This document shows, in pieces, positions 33,430 to 41,857 of a DNA stretch of 64,000 nt. This stretch comes from CAYNYM01 sp049366815 (GTDB taxonomy: Bacteria > Desulfobacterota > DSM-4660 > Desulfatiglandales > HGW-15). The translations under genes and the position numbers were made by a program. The stretch covers positions 1 to 64,000 of the forward strand of contig JBMNCO010000047.1 of NCBI GenBank assembly GCA_049366815.1, read 5' to 3'. The notes beneath the pieces were generated by a model. That model had not been told where the DNA came from, made no database searches, and saw nothing but the letters and a program-made list of their open reading frames with translations. How positions within the stretch are numbered: position 1 is the first letter of the stretch; each line of letters opens with the position of its first letter.

Positions 33430-33768
33430 GACGGTCTATCTATCCCTTCATCTAGAAAATTATTGAACCCTACCATATTTCACCCCAAAAGGCACCAGGG
33501 TTCGTGCACGGCCCCGGTCGCCGCCGGGGGGATCAAATGACAGGCGCCGAGGAGTGACAACGGCGATCATTGGAGGAGAGAAAAATATTCCAAGGGTTTT
33601 TCTATTGCATCATGGCCTCTGTTATGGTTATAAAATATCCAGTGGCAAACGGAGAACACCCTTTTCCGGAGTGTCAGCCTGGAAAGACAGCTGCAGGGTC
33701 GTCGTTGTAGTCTGTATTGCGAACCCTTTAGACGATGTCTCTTTGATTGCAGAAGAGGGGAGGTTGCA
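33430..33768. other. Divergent intergenic region (thymidylate synthase / hdrC)
   Basis: 339 bp with no supported gene. It contains a perfect 6-bp GC hairpin with a 6-nt loop (CCCCGG 33512-33517, CCGGGG 33524-33529), a GGAGGAG purine tract at about 33572 that precedes no good start codon, and a probable promoter for hdrCB. Confidence 0.45.
33605..33634 (+). promoter_or_regulatory. Possible hdrC-hdrB promoter
   Basis: TTGCAT, an 18-bp spacer, and TATAAA (5/6). It would give a leader of about 130 nt. The -35 box is weak. Confidence 0.4.
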
Positions 33769-34245
33769 ATGGTGGACATAGACCTGAGCCGGGCCGATCC
33801 CAATTTCCGAAAGGAACTGACTGGGCAGCCGGGCGGAGAAAAAATCGCGGCATGTTTTGCCTGCCGCACCTGTATGGCCAGTTGCCCCGTGACTGCGGTC
33901 AATGACACCTTCAACCCCCTGAAGATTATTCGGATGGCCCTCTATGGGTTAAAGAAGGAGGTCCTGGGCAGTGATTTCGTCTGGTTGTGTTCCAGTTGTT
34001 ACGCCTGCCAGGAGAGATGTCCCCAAGGGGTGAGTATTACGGAATTTATGACCCTTTTGAAGAACGTCGCCATCAGGGAAGGGTATGAGCCTCCGGCCGG
34101 GATCAAGGCCCAGCGGGACATCGTAAAGAGCGAAGGACGCATATATCCGCTGGATGATTTCGACAACAAGAAACGGGCCAAGATCGATCTTCCCCCATTA
34201 CCCACAACCTGTGATGTCGTGAAAATGCTCTTTCCCAAACAATGA
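33769..34245 (+). CDS. Heterodisulfide reductase subunit C-like ferredoxin
   Basis: A 158-residue iron-sulfur protein with two 4Fe-4S motifs, CFACRTCMASCP (near residue 29) and CSSCYACQERCP (near 74), the arrangement of HdrC. In methanogens HdrC passes electrons from HdrA to HdrB; in sulfate reducers related modules sit in electron-bifurcating or quinone-linked complexes. It is coupled to the next gene, an HdrB homologue. No HdrA flavoprotein is encoded in this window. AGGGGAGG lies 5 nt before the start ATG. Confidence 0.9.
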   Translation: MVDIDLSRADPNFRKELTGQPGGEKIAACFACRTCMASCPVTAVNDTFNPLKIIRMALYGLKKEVLGSDFVWLCSSCYACQERCPQGVSITEFMTLLKNVAIREGYEPPAGIKAQRDIVKSEGRIYPLDDFDNKKRAKIDLPPLPTTCDVVKMLFPKQ

Positions 34246-34253
34246 GGCATCTC

Positions 34254-35129
34254 ATGAAATACGCCCTCTTTTTAGGATGCACGATTCCGGCGAGGTCCAG
34301 GAATTATGAGCTTTCAGCAAGAAAAGTAGCTGAAAAACTGGGCATTGAGCTGGTCGATGTGGAACAGTTCATCTGTTGCGGATTCCCCGTAAAGAGCGCT
34401 GAGTTAAAGTCCGCGATGGTCCTGGGGGCCTACAATCTGGCCCTCGCGCAGGAAAAAGGTCTAAATATTTGTGCCCTCTGCAGTTCCTGCACCTCCGCCC
34501 TGACCGAGGCGGCCCATCACCTGTCCAATGACCGGGAGATGCGCGAAGAGATTAACGAGAGTCTCGCCAGGGTCGGACTCCATTACGAGGGCGGGGTGAA
34601 GGTGAGGCATTTCGCACGTGTATTGTATGAAGAAGTCGGCCTTGATGAAATCAAAAAGCATGTGACGACCTCTTTAAAGGGGCTGAAGGTGGCCAGCCAT
34701 TATGGTTGCCACTACCTCAAGCCCTCAGAGATCTACGACAGTTTTGACAATCTGGAGGACCCCTTTACCCTTGACAACCTGGTGGCGGTTACAGGTGCTG
34801 AAGTGGTGGACTATGCAAACAAGATCCGATGCTGTGGCGGCCCGGTTCTCCCGGTCAACGAACAGACATCTCTTTCCGTTGCAAAGCAGAAATTGGACGA
34901 TATCCTTGCCGCAGGGGCCAATGTGATCAATCTCATCTGTCCCTTCTGCTCTGTGATGTACGACAGTAACCAGAAGGGCATCGAGTCGGAATTCGGGGCC
35001 ACCTATCAAATCCCGGTCCTCTTTCTGACTCAAATACTTGGGATGGCCATGGGGTTTGAAAGAAAGGAAATCGGCCTGAACCTGAACGTGGTCAAGACCA
35101 AGGATATTGCGGATCTCATAGCAGGATAG
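34254..35129 (+). CDS. Heterodisulfide reductase subunit B-like protein
   Basis: About 291 residues with two CCG domains, each built as Cx(n)CCGx(n)CxxC: the first around ICCGFPVKS and CALCSSC, the second around RCCGGPVLP and ICPFC. In HdrB these cysteines hold two unusual 4Fe-4S clusters that reduce a disulfide. I place the start at 34254 (MKYALFLGCT), where GAGG sits 6 nt upstream; an ATG at 34242 overlaps the hdrC stop. The physiological disulfide (DsrC-like or other) cannot be told from sequence. Confidence 0.9.
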   Translation: MKYALFLGCTIPARSRNYELSARKVAEKLGIELVDVEQFICCGFPVKSAELKSAMVLGAYNLALAQEKGLNICALCSSCTSALTEAAHHLSNDREMREEINESLARVGLHYEGGVKVRHFARVLYEEVGLDEIKKHVTTSLKGLKVASHYGCHYLKPSEIYDSFDNLEDPFTLDNLVAVTGAEVVDYANKIRCCGGPVLPVNEQTSLSVAKQKLDDILAAGANVINLICPFCSVMYDSNQKGIESEFGATYQIPVLFLTQILGMAMGFERKEIGLNLNVVKTKDIADLIAG

Positions 35130-35176
35130 AGCCCTCAGTCGCCGGCACGATTTCATCGGTCCCTTTGTATTCAATG

Positions 35177-35206
35177 GGCCCTGCCATGGATAATGGCGGG
35201 GCCTTT
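35177..35206 (+). terminator. Probable terminator of hdrC-hdrB
   Basis: GGCCCTGCCAT (35177-35187) pairs with ATGGCGGGGCC (35193-35203), an 11-bp stem with one G-U pair and a GGATA loop, followed by TTT. The stem is strong and the T-run short. Confidence 0.6.
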
Positions 35207-35319
35207 CCATGGTGCCCGGAAGTCGAGACGATAATGGAGAGGGTCAAAACGCCCCCTTTGACGAATTGCAAAAAGACCGGTTCCTAAACCTCGAAAAGAC
35301 AAGTGCAAAGGAGATATCC

Positions 35320-37263
35320 ATGGGTAAAAGCATGACCTACAAAATATTGGAAGACCACCTCGTGGAGGGGACACTCAGGCCCGGCGAAGAGATCGCCATC
35401 AAGATCGATCATACGCTGCTCCAGGATGCCACAGGGACCCTGGCCATGCTTGAATTCGAGTCTCTCGGGATCCCCACCACAAAGGCGGAACTTTCGCTCC
35501 AGTATGTCGACCACAACATCCTTCAGGCGGACAGCAAAAATGCGGACGACCACCGCTATCTTCAGACGGTCTGCGCCCGCCACGGTATCCACTTCAGCCC
35601 TCCGGGAAACGGAGTGTCCCACCAGGTCCATCTGGAACGCTTTGGTGTGCCCGGCAAGACCCTTCTGGGTTCTGACAGCCATACGCCGAGTGCGGCAGGT
35701 ATATCCATGTTAGGGATCGGCGCAGGGGGACTGGATGTGGCCATGGCCATGGCCGGGCGCCCCTATTACGTCCCTTGCCCCAGGGTTCTGGGTGTCCGGC
35801 TCAAAGAAAGCCTCCCGGATTGGGTCAGTGCCAAGGACGTCATATTGGAGATGCTGCGGCGATACGGGGTCAAGGGCTGTGTGGGTAAGGTCATCGAGTA
35901 TTTCGGGCCAGGCGTTGCAAGCCTTTCGGTCACGGACCGTGAAACCATCGGCAACATGGGGACGGAACTCGGGGCGACGAGTTCTGTGTTCCCGTCTGAT
36001 CACAACACCCGGGCCTATCTGGAGGCCCAGGGTCGGGGCGATAGCTGGAGGCCCCTGTCCCCCGATGAGGACGCCTATTATGACGAATCGGACGAGATCG
36101 ACCTCTCTTGCCTCGAACCGCTCATTGCCTGCCCCTCCTCCCCCGGCAACGTCGTTTCCGTCCGGGAGGTAGCCGGAAAAAGGGTAGACCAGGTGATCAT
36201 CGGGAGTTGCGTAAATTCTTCTTACCGTGATCTTATGGTGGTGGCCAGGATCATGGAGGGGCGTCACCGCCATCCCGAGACCTTCCTTGACATCAATCCC
36301 GGCAGCCAACAGGTCCTTGAGAACGTCCTCGCCAGCAAGGGGGTCCTCCCCCTGTTGCAGGGAGGGGCACGGATCCACCAGTCAGGCTGCATGGGGTGTA
36401 TCGGTATGGGTCAGGCCCCGGGTACCGATCAGGTCAGCCTTCGCACCTTCCCCCGGAATTTCCCCGACCGCTCCGGTACTCCCGGGGACCAGGTCTACCT
36501 CTGCTCCCCCGAGACGGCGGCTGCATCGGCCATTAAGGGGGTGATCACGGACCCCAGAGACCTCGGGAAAGAAATGGACTATCCCCTGATTCAAGACCCC
36601 GAAGATTACCTCATCGATCAGTTTTCCATCACATTTCCAACCGCGGCCGCATATAAAACCGAAATAGTCAGGGGACCCAATATCAAACCCCTGCCCGAAA
36701 TGACACCCCTGCCTGAAACCCTGGAGGCCGAAGTCGGGATAAAGGTGGGAGACAATATTTCAACCGACACGATCATGCCGGCAGGAAGCAAGATCCTGCC
36801 CCTGAGGTCCAACATCGAGGCCATCAGCCGGTACGTCTTCTCCCAGATTGACCCCCGGTTCCCCGAGGAGAGCAAAAAAAGAGGCCGCGTCGCGGTTATA
36901 GGGGGTGAAAACTACGGGCAGGGCTCCAGTCGGGAACATGCGGCATTGGCACCGCGCTATCTCGGGGTTCGGGTGAAAATCGCCAAGGGCTTTGCAAGAA
37001 TTCACAAGGCCAATCTCTGCAATTTCGGTATTCTTCCGCTGACTTTCAAGGAGCCCGCGGATTACGACCGCCTTCAGAAAGGGGCCAGGATCATTTTCCC
37101 CGATATAAGGGAGCGCATCCAAAGGGGAGATGTGGAGATCCCGGTCAAGGTCGACGGAGACACCCTCACCACGATTCTGGATGTATCGGACCGGCAGCGT
37201 AAGTTCCTTCTGGCCGGCGGTGCCCTGAATTTCGTAAGAGAAGAACTGAGTCAAAAGGAGTAG
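35320..37263 (+). CDS. Aconitate hydratase (Aquifex-type)
   Basis: About 647 residues, catalysing citrate-isocitrate isomerisation. The large domain has the cluster ligands in GSCVNSSYRD (near residue 293) and the paired cysteines in QSGCMGCIGMG (near 358); substrate-binding SDSHTPSAAG is near residue 118. The swivel domain follows in the same chain, with GGENYGQGSSREHAALAPRY around residue 530. The length and IPM-isomerase-like layout fit the Aquifex-type aconitase rather than AcnA (about 890). I choose the ATG at 35320 because AAAGGAG lies 6 nt upstream; the frame stays open 111 bp further upstream with no such support. It may serve the citrate cycle or its reductive form. Confidence 0.93.
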   Translation: MGKSMTYKILEDHLVEGTLRPGEEIAIKIDHTLLQDATGTLAMLEFESLGIPTTKAELSLQYVDHNILQADSKNADDHRYLQTVCARHGIHFSPPGNGVSHQVHLERFGVPGKTLLGSDSHTPSAAGISMLGIGAGGLDVAMAMAGRPYYVPCPRVLGVRLKESLPDWVSAKDVILEMLRRYGVKGCVGKVIEYFGPGVASLSVTDRETIGNMGTELGATSSVFPSDHNTRAYLEAQGRGDSWRPLSPDEDAYYDESDEIDLSCLEPLIACPSSPGNVVSVREVAGKRVDQVIIGSCVNSSYRDLMVVARIMEGRHRHPETFLDINPGSQQVLENVLASKGVLPLLQGGARIHQSGCMGCIGMGQAPGTDQVSLRTFPRNFPDRSGTPGDQVYLCSPETAAASAIKGVITDPRDLGKEMDYPLIQDPEDYLIDQFSITFPTAAAYKTEIVRGPNIKPLPEMTPLPETLEAEVGIKVGDNISTDTIMPAGSKILPLRSNIEAISRYVFSQIDPRFPEESKKRGRVAVIGGENYGQGSSREHAALAPRYLGVRVKIAKGFARIHKANLCNFGILPLTFKEPADYDRLQKGARIIFPDIRERIQRGDVEIPVKVDGDTLTTILDVSDRQRKFLLAGGALNFVREELSQKE

Positions 37264-37270
37264 CCGTTAT

Positions 37271-37288
37271 CTTCCGGGAAACCGGAAG
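37271..37288. terminator. Bidirectional hairpin with GAAA tetraloop
   Basis: CTTCCGG (37271-37277), loop GAAA, CCGGAAG (37282-37288): a perfect 7-bp stem in the 55-bp gap between the convergent aconitase and STAS genes. It is a palindrome and would form on both transcripts. No strong T-run follows. Confidence 0.5.
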
Positions 37289-37318
37289 CAGCGACACCGG
37301 GTGCCGGGATTGAGATCT

Positions 37319-37657
37319 TCAATCCTGGAAGGCTCCGACCGCGTCTTCCCGGTTGTCGTAGGTGTCGAGAATTTTGTCGAGACGAATGATCTGGAAAAGA
37401 GAGCGGATTTGTTGCGACATGCCGCAGAGTTTGAGGTCGCCACCCTTGTCCCTCAGTTTCCTCAGGCAGGATAACAGCACGCCACACCCGGAACTGTCGA
37501 TGAACCCCACGGCACTCATGTCGAAAACCACATTGGCCCTCGACTCCAGAATGGCTGCAACATCGTGCCTGAATTTTGTGCTGTTATCGGCATCCAGGAC
37601 ATGATCCTCCGGAGTGAGGACCGAAACCCCCATCTTTTCCTCCACCGCAATTTTCAT
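37319..37657 (-). CDS. STAS-domain anti-sigma factor antagonist
   Basis: A 112-residue SpoIIAA/RsbV-like protein. The phosphorylatable Ser lies in VGFIDSSGCGVLL (near residue 57). In partner-switching systems the unphosphorylated antagonist captures an anti-sigma kinase and is reset by a PP2C phosphatase. It follows the phosphatase/kinase gene by 15 bp and is surely in the same operon, so it is the expected substrate of that protein. No sigma factor gene is close, so the final target could be a sigma factor or another protein. Confidence 0.9.
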   Translation of the reverse strand: MKIAVEEKMGVSVLTPEDHVLDADNSTKFRHDVAAILESRANVVFDMSAVGFIDSSGCGVLLSCLRKLRDKGGDLKLCGMSQQIRSLFQIIRLDKILDTYDNREDAVGAFQD

Positions 37658-37672
37658 TTTTCGTCCTCCCGC

Positions 37673-40279
37673 TCAGGATCTCGTACGATTTTTCACAAGG
37701 ACTATGGAACGCTTGCCCTCCCGGTCTGAGGCATATCTCACATCATCCACATAGCTTTGAATGACGAACAGCCCGTATCCGCTTTCAGGGAGCATCTCCC
37801 CTTGAGGGGGTTCAATGGATTCCGGGGGCTCAAAAGGTTTGCCCCAGTGATTGAGACACAGGACTATTCGGTCGACAAAGGCCTCGGCCACGATGTGGAT
37901 CTTTCCGTATTTCAGGCCGTCATAGGCATGCCGCATGATGTTGGCAGCGGCTTCGTTGGCCGCAAGTCCCAGTTGCCATGTGTTGTCCATGTCCAGGGGC
38001 GGGTAGATATTTCTCTGGCACAAATCCTGAACAAAGTCTCTCAATTTGGCAAGTTGGGCCGTGTCGCTGGGCATCTCCAGTTCCAGATGGATCAGGGGCG
38101 TCAGATTGCTCTCCTCGAGGATTTTTACGGCCACACAGGTCAGATCGTCGGAGAAAAGCCCCGTCTCAGAAAAGTCCATGACGGCACCGCGCACCTGTGC
38201 ATTCAATGCCTCGGGGGTCAGGTGGCTGTTTGATGAGACACAGTCAAGAAGCCGCTCTTCCCCAAAAAATTCTCCGGCTGGATTTCTGGCTTCAGTGACG
38301 CCGTCGGAATAGAACAGGAGGACGTCACCCGCTTCAAGGGGGAAGTAAAGGGGAGCATAGGTCTCTTCTTCACTGAACCCCAGGGGCATGTTGTAGCCCT
38401 TAAGGGTGTTGCAGACCCGGGTGTTCCGCTGAAACTGAATCGTTCGGGTGTGGCCACAGTCGATCAATGCCCCCCGGCGTCTCACCAGGTCGAACCTGAC
38501 GTAGCAAAGGGTTGCGAAGGATTCCAGCTCAATCAACTCTCTGACCATCTTGTTGTGCACCGCCATGACGATTTCCGGCGGGTCGGGGAAGGTCTTTGAT
38601 ACCGGGATCAGTTCGCTCAGGGCCTTCAGGAAATGGCCCTTTATGGCGGCGCTGAGAAGGGCCGCAGGGACGCCCTTTCCCATGACGTCTCCGATCAAGA
38701 TATCCAGACACTGGTCCGATTGGCGGAAAAAATCATAAAAGTCACCGTCGATACGCTGAGAGGGGATGGTCATGGCGGAGACGGTCAGTCCGGGGACGTT
38801 CGTGGGCGCCGTCCCCAATAGAAGGGTCTTCTGTATCCTCGACCCGATCTCCACTTCCTGCTCACGTGCCAGGGCAAGGGCCTCCTCCGCCCTTTTTCGT
38901 TTTGTCACATCTCTCAGAATAGCCTGGATGGCCGTCGGCTTGCCCCCTGAGAATCGGCAGTTTACGCTGCCCTCCAACATGACGGGCGTGCCCTCCTTGG
39001 TCATGAACAGGGCCTCCATTTGACCGGGACGTTTCTCCGACTGGACCCTTTGAAAGACTTCCCTGCATGCCGGTCTGCTCTCCGGAGCAATCACATCGAA
39101 GACGGAGAGGCCTGAAATCTCTTCTTTTCTGTATCCCAAGCCCATTCTCCAGGCCCGGTTCACATAACGCATCCGACCGTCCGTGTCAGTCGTTTGGATG
39201 AGATCGTTGGCATTCTCTATAAGGTCTCGGTATCTCTCATCACTCAGTTTCAGAGCCTCCCCCAAGCGTTTGCGCTCGACAATTTCTTTGGCGAGCCTCT
39301 TGTTGGCCAAGAGGAGTTCGCGGGCGCTTTGCCCGACCCTTTTCTCGAGGTCGTCACATGTCTTTCGAAGCTCTCCTTCCGCCTGTCTGGTTTCGTCATA
39401 AAGAAGGGCATTCCCGATCGCCACCGCCGCAGGGCCGCTCAGGGCGGAAAACAGTGAGAGATCCTCTTTTCGAAAGGCCTGAGGAACGTCAACGGAATGG
39501 GCATAAACGGCTCCCGTGACCACGGCATGACTCAGCAGGGGGACACACATAATGGATCGAACACTGCCCATTTCAATGCCTTCGGGAAACTCTCGGTCGA
39601 TTTTCCGGGCGGTATCCGCAATCATCACAGCCTTTCCCTCTCGATGCACGTGATCCACAACGGCCTGAACATACGTGACAGAGGGATGTTTCATCCCGCC
39701 CTTTGCCCGAGCGACGGCCTCTTTCAATTCCCCTGATTTCCGATCAACCAACAGGATAAAAACCGCATCGATCCTGCTGTTAAGGGAAAAAAGGGCCTGC
39801 ACAATCTTTTCGCAGATCTGTCGAATATCCAGGGACCGCATCAGGGTTGCGGAGAACGCGTTGATGAGTTCGAGGCTTTTTTTATCGGTGATGACCGTCT
39901 GATCGTGCGGGTGGCTCGCTTTGTCCTCATCCCCTTGCCTGGAAAGGTCAATGGGAGATTGCGAAAAGGACTCCATGGCGGGATTCTTTTGTCCGAGGAT
40001 GAAAAGGATATTCCCCAAGGCAATGGACAGGCCCTGGCGCAGTTCCAGGTCCTCGAAGGGGGTGGCAGGGTGCCCGTTTATCAGAGTGCCGTTCTGGCTG
40101 TTCAAGTCCTCGACAAAGAACTTGGCGTCCTTGACGAATATCTTGGCGTGTTTTCTGGAGACAGACGGATCATCTAACTGGATATCATTGTCCGGGGACC
40201 TTCCGATCATGGTAACGGGGTCCTTGAGGTCAAAGGCATGGCCTTGAAGAGGCCCTTTAATCATATACAATCTGTTCAT
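37673..40279 (-). CDS. FHA-GAF-PAS-PP2C(SpoIIE)-HATPase partner-switching protein
   Basis: About 868 residues. In order: an FHA domain (residues about 1-95, with GRSPDNDIQLDDPSVSRKH), a GAF domain (about 145-305), a coiled coil (about 310-350), a PAS domain (about 350-480, with ANDLIQTTDTDGRMRYVN), a SpoIIE-type PP2C phosphatase (about 505-705, with metal-binding DGDFYDFF and GDVMGKGVPAAL), and an RsbW-like ATPase (about 725-868, with NEAAANIMRHAYDG). One chain thus has both the phosphatase and the kinase of a partner switch. No membrane segment is seen, so it should be cytoplasmic. Start at 40279 (MNRLYMIKG) has GGAGGAG 3 nt upstream; the frame is open 111 bp further. The STAS partner gene is next. 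Confidence 0.9.
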   Translation of the reverse strand: MNRLYMIKGPLQGHAFDLKDPVTMIGRSPDNDIQLDDPSVSRKHAKIFVKDAKFFVEDLNSQNGTLINGHPATPFEDLELRQGLSIALGNILFILGQKNPAMESFSQSPIDLSRQGDEDKASHPHDQTVITDKKSLELINAFSATLMRSLDIRQICEKIVQALFSLNSRIDAVFILLVDRKSGELKEAVARAKGGMKHPSVTYVQAVVDHVHREGKAVMIADTARKIDREFPEGIEMGSVRSIMCVPLLSHAVVTGAVYAHSVDVPQAFRKEDLSLFSALSGPAAVAIGNALLYDETRQAEGELRKTCDDLEKRVGQSARELLLANKRLAKEIVERKRLGEALKLSDERYRDLIENANDLIQTTDTDGRMRYVNRAWRMGLGYRKEEISGLSVFDVIAPESRPACREVFQRVQSEKRPGQMEALFMTKEGTPVMLEGSVNCRFSGGKPTAIQAILRDVTKRKRAEEALALAREQEVEIGSRIQKTLLLGTAPTNVPGLTVSAMTIPSQRIDGDFYDFFRQSDQCLDILIGDVMGKGVPAALLSAAIKGHFLKALSELIPVSKTFPDPPEIVMAVHNKMVRELIELESFATLCYVRFDLVRRRGALIDCGHTRTIQFQRNTRVCNTLKGYNMPLGFSEEETYAPLYFPLEAGDVLLFYSDGVTEARNPAGEFFGEERLLDCVSSNSHLTPEALNAQVRGAVMDFSETGLFSDDLTCVAVKILEESNLTPLIHLELEMPSDTAQLAKLRDFVQDLCQRNIYPPLDMDNTWQLGLAANEAAANIMRHAYDGLKYGKIHIVAEAFVDRIVLCLNHWGKPFEPPESIEPPQGEMLPESGYGLFVIQSYVDDVRYASDREGKRSIVLVKNRTRS

Positions 40280-40431
40280 TTTCTCCTCCGCAGGAGGGGG
40301 AGTGGGCTTCCCTCCTGGAGTCTGCCGGGAGCCTGTCCATATCTTCCGGATCAGGATCTCCCGACGGGCCGGTCGAAACACACGCATCAAATATCAGACT
40401 GATTGAGCAATATCCTGTTGGCAAAGGTAAA

Positions 40432-40461
40432 TTGTCATTGTATATTTATCGGACTTATTAC
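40432..40461 (+). promoter_or_regulatory. Possible promoter of the epimerase gene
   Basis: TTGTCA (5/6) with an 18-bp spacer to TATTAC (4/6), in an AT-rich part of the divergent region upstream of the epimerase gene. Tentative. Confidence 0.3.
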
Positions 40462-40534
40462 TGTTTTTCTGAAATAATATTCAGCGTCTTGTCGCAGAAA
40501 CACCTCACTGAACTGAAAACACGGTCGTGCAGAG

Positions 40535-41506
40535 ATGGAAAAATGTCTAATCACCGGTGGTGCGGGCTTCATCGGGTCTCACCTTGTTGAGGCCTGCATT
40601 GAAAAGGGTTGGCGGGTCCTTGTCATTGACGACCTTTCTACAGGAAAGAAAGAAAACCTTCCCCGTTCACAAGATCGCCTTGAATTTATCCAGGGGGACA
40701 TAAGAGACAGGCAATTCCTGAGGAATATCATGACATTGAACCCGGATGTGGACTACGTCTTTCACCTGGCGGCCATTGCTTCCGTCATAAGATCCATGGA
40801 AGACCCCGTCCTGACCCATGATGTGAATTACCGGGGCACCCTTTTTCTACTCGAATGCCTCAGGGCGCGGACTATAAAAAAATTTGTGTATGCCAGTTCC
40901 GCCGCCGTTTACGGGGATACACAGATCCTTCCCTTGAAAGAAGAATTCCCTCCCAAACCGCAAAGCCCATACGGTGCGGACAAGTTGGCGGGAGAATACA
41001 TCTTGAAGATCTATAACGACAGCTTTCAAGTACCCACCGTGGCCTGCAGGTTTTTCAATGTCTTCGGCGAGAGACAGGATCCCTCATCCCCTTATTCCGG
41101 GGTCATCTCCATATTTTTCGATAAGGCCTTTGGCGGAAAAGGAGGAGAAGACAGGTTCATAACCATTTTCGGTGACGGCAGGCAGACAAGAGACTTTGTC
41201 TATGTCAAAGATGTCGTATCCGCACTGCTTCATCTCGCCCAGGATGAAGACACAGGGGGCGAAGTCTTTAATATCGGATACGGCAACAGGATGAGCATTC
41301 TTGATTTGGCTTCAAAAGTAAAGGCCTTGACGGATGATTCACTCGAAACCGTCTTTGAAAAGGGGCGGGCAGGAGAGTTAAGGCATTCCCAGGCCGACAT
41401 TTCAAAGCTCAAAAAGACCGGTTTCCAATTTTTCTATGATTTTGACAGGGGCCTGAAACGATTGGCCCAGTGGATCGAGCCCCAGGAATCCCACCCCGAT
41501 GAATAA
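40535..41506 (+). CDS. NAD-dependent sugar-nucleotide epimerase/dehydratase
   Basis: A 323-residue extended short-chain dehydrogenase. The NAD-binding loop GGAGFIGSHLVE is at residues 8-19, DDLSTGKKENL near 32, the catalytic Ser in ASSAAVYGD, and YxxxK as YGADK near residue 147. The FNVFGERQDPSSPYSGVIS block is typical of UDP-GlcNAc/UDP-Glc C4-epimerases (WbpP/GalE-like group). It should interconvert UDP-hexoses for surface polysaccharide, but no glycosyltransferases are adjacent, so the substrate is open. Monocistronic in appearance. Confidence 0.88.
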   Translation: MEKCLITGGAGFIGSHLVEACIEKGWRVLVIDDLSTGKKENLPRSQDRLEFIQGDIRDRQFLRNIMTLNPDVDYVFHLAAIASVIRSMEDPVLTHDVNYRGTLFLLECLRARTIKKFVYASSAAVYGDTQILPLKEEFPPKPQSPYGADKLAGEYILKIYNDSFQVPTVACRFFNVFGERQDPSSPYSGVISIFFDKAFGGKGGEDRFITIFGDGRQTRDFVYVKDVVSALLHLAQDEDTGGEVFNIGYGNRMSILDLASKVKALTDDSLETVFEKGRAGELRHSQADISKLKKTGFQFFYDFDRGLKRLAQWIEPQESHPDE

Positions 41507-41857
41507 GTTGATACCCAGGGGACGGGAGTCATTACTTTGGGTGCCCTCTTCTCCGTCATTTCCTTCACAACCGTCAACAGATACATTTTTTTTGTCTCTC
41601 ATATACTGTGTAGACCCTATTGATCCCTTGAGCGGAAGACCGTAGTCTAATAGCGTTATGGTCAATAAAATCTTTGGGGCTTTTTTCGAAAGAGATCTTG
41701 CATTTATTCTTTGAAAAGGTTTTATTATATGATGAGGCGTGCATGATTATCTGTTGTCGACACAAACTGAAAGACGGGAGTTGAGGAGCGGGTAATGACA
41801 ATGAAATCATATTTTTCAATCTTTATTTCTTAATTTCAACATTGAAAAGGAGGACAG
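41507..41857. other. AT-rich intergenic region upstream of the VWA-OmpA gene
   Basis: 351 bp with no supported gene. It probably carries the VWA-OmpA promoter in the AT-rich part around 41698-41728 (TTGCAT followed by TATTAT, but with 19-bp spacing). Confidence 0.4.

Noticed and set aside
35209..35319. A 37-residue N-terminal extension of aconitase
   Set aside because: It overlaps the terminator-side region, lacks a ribosome site and family similarity; AAAGGAG marks the ATG at 35320.
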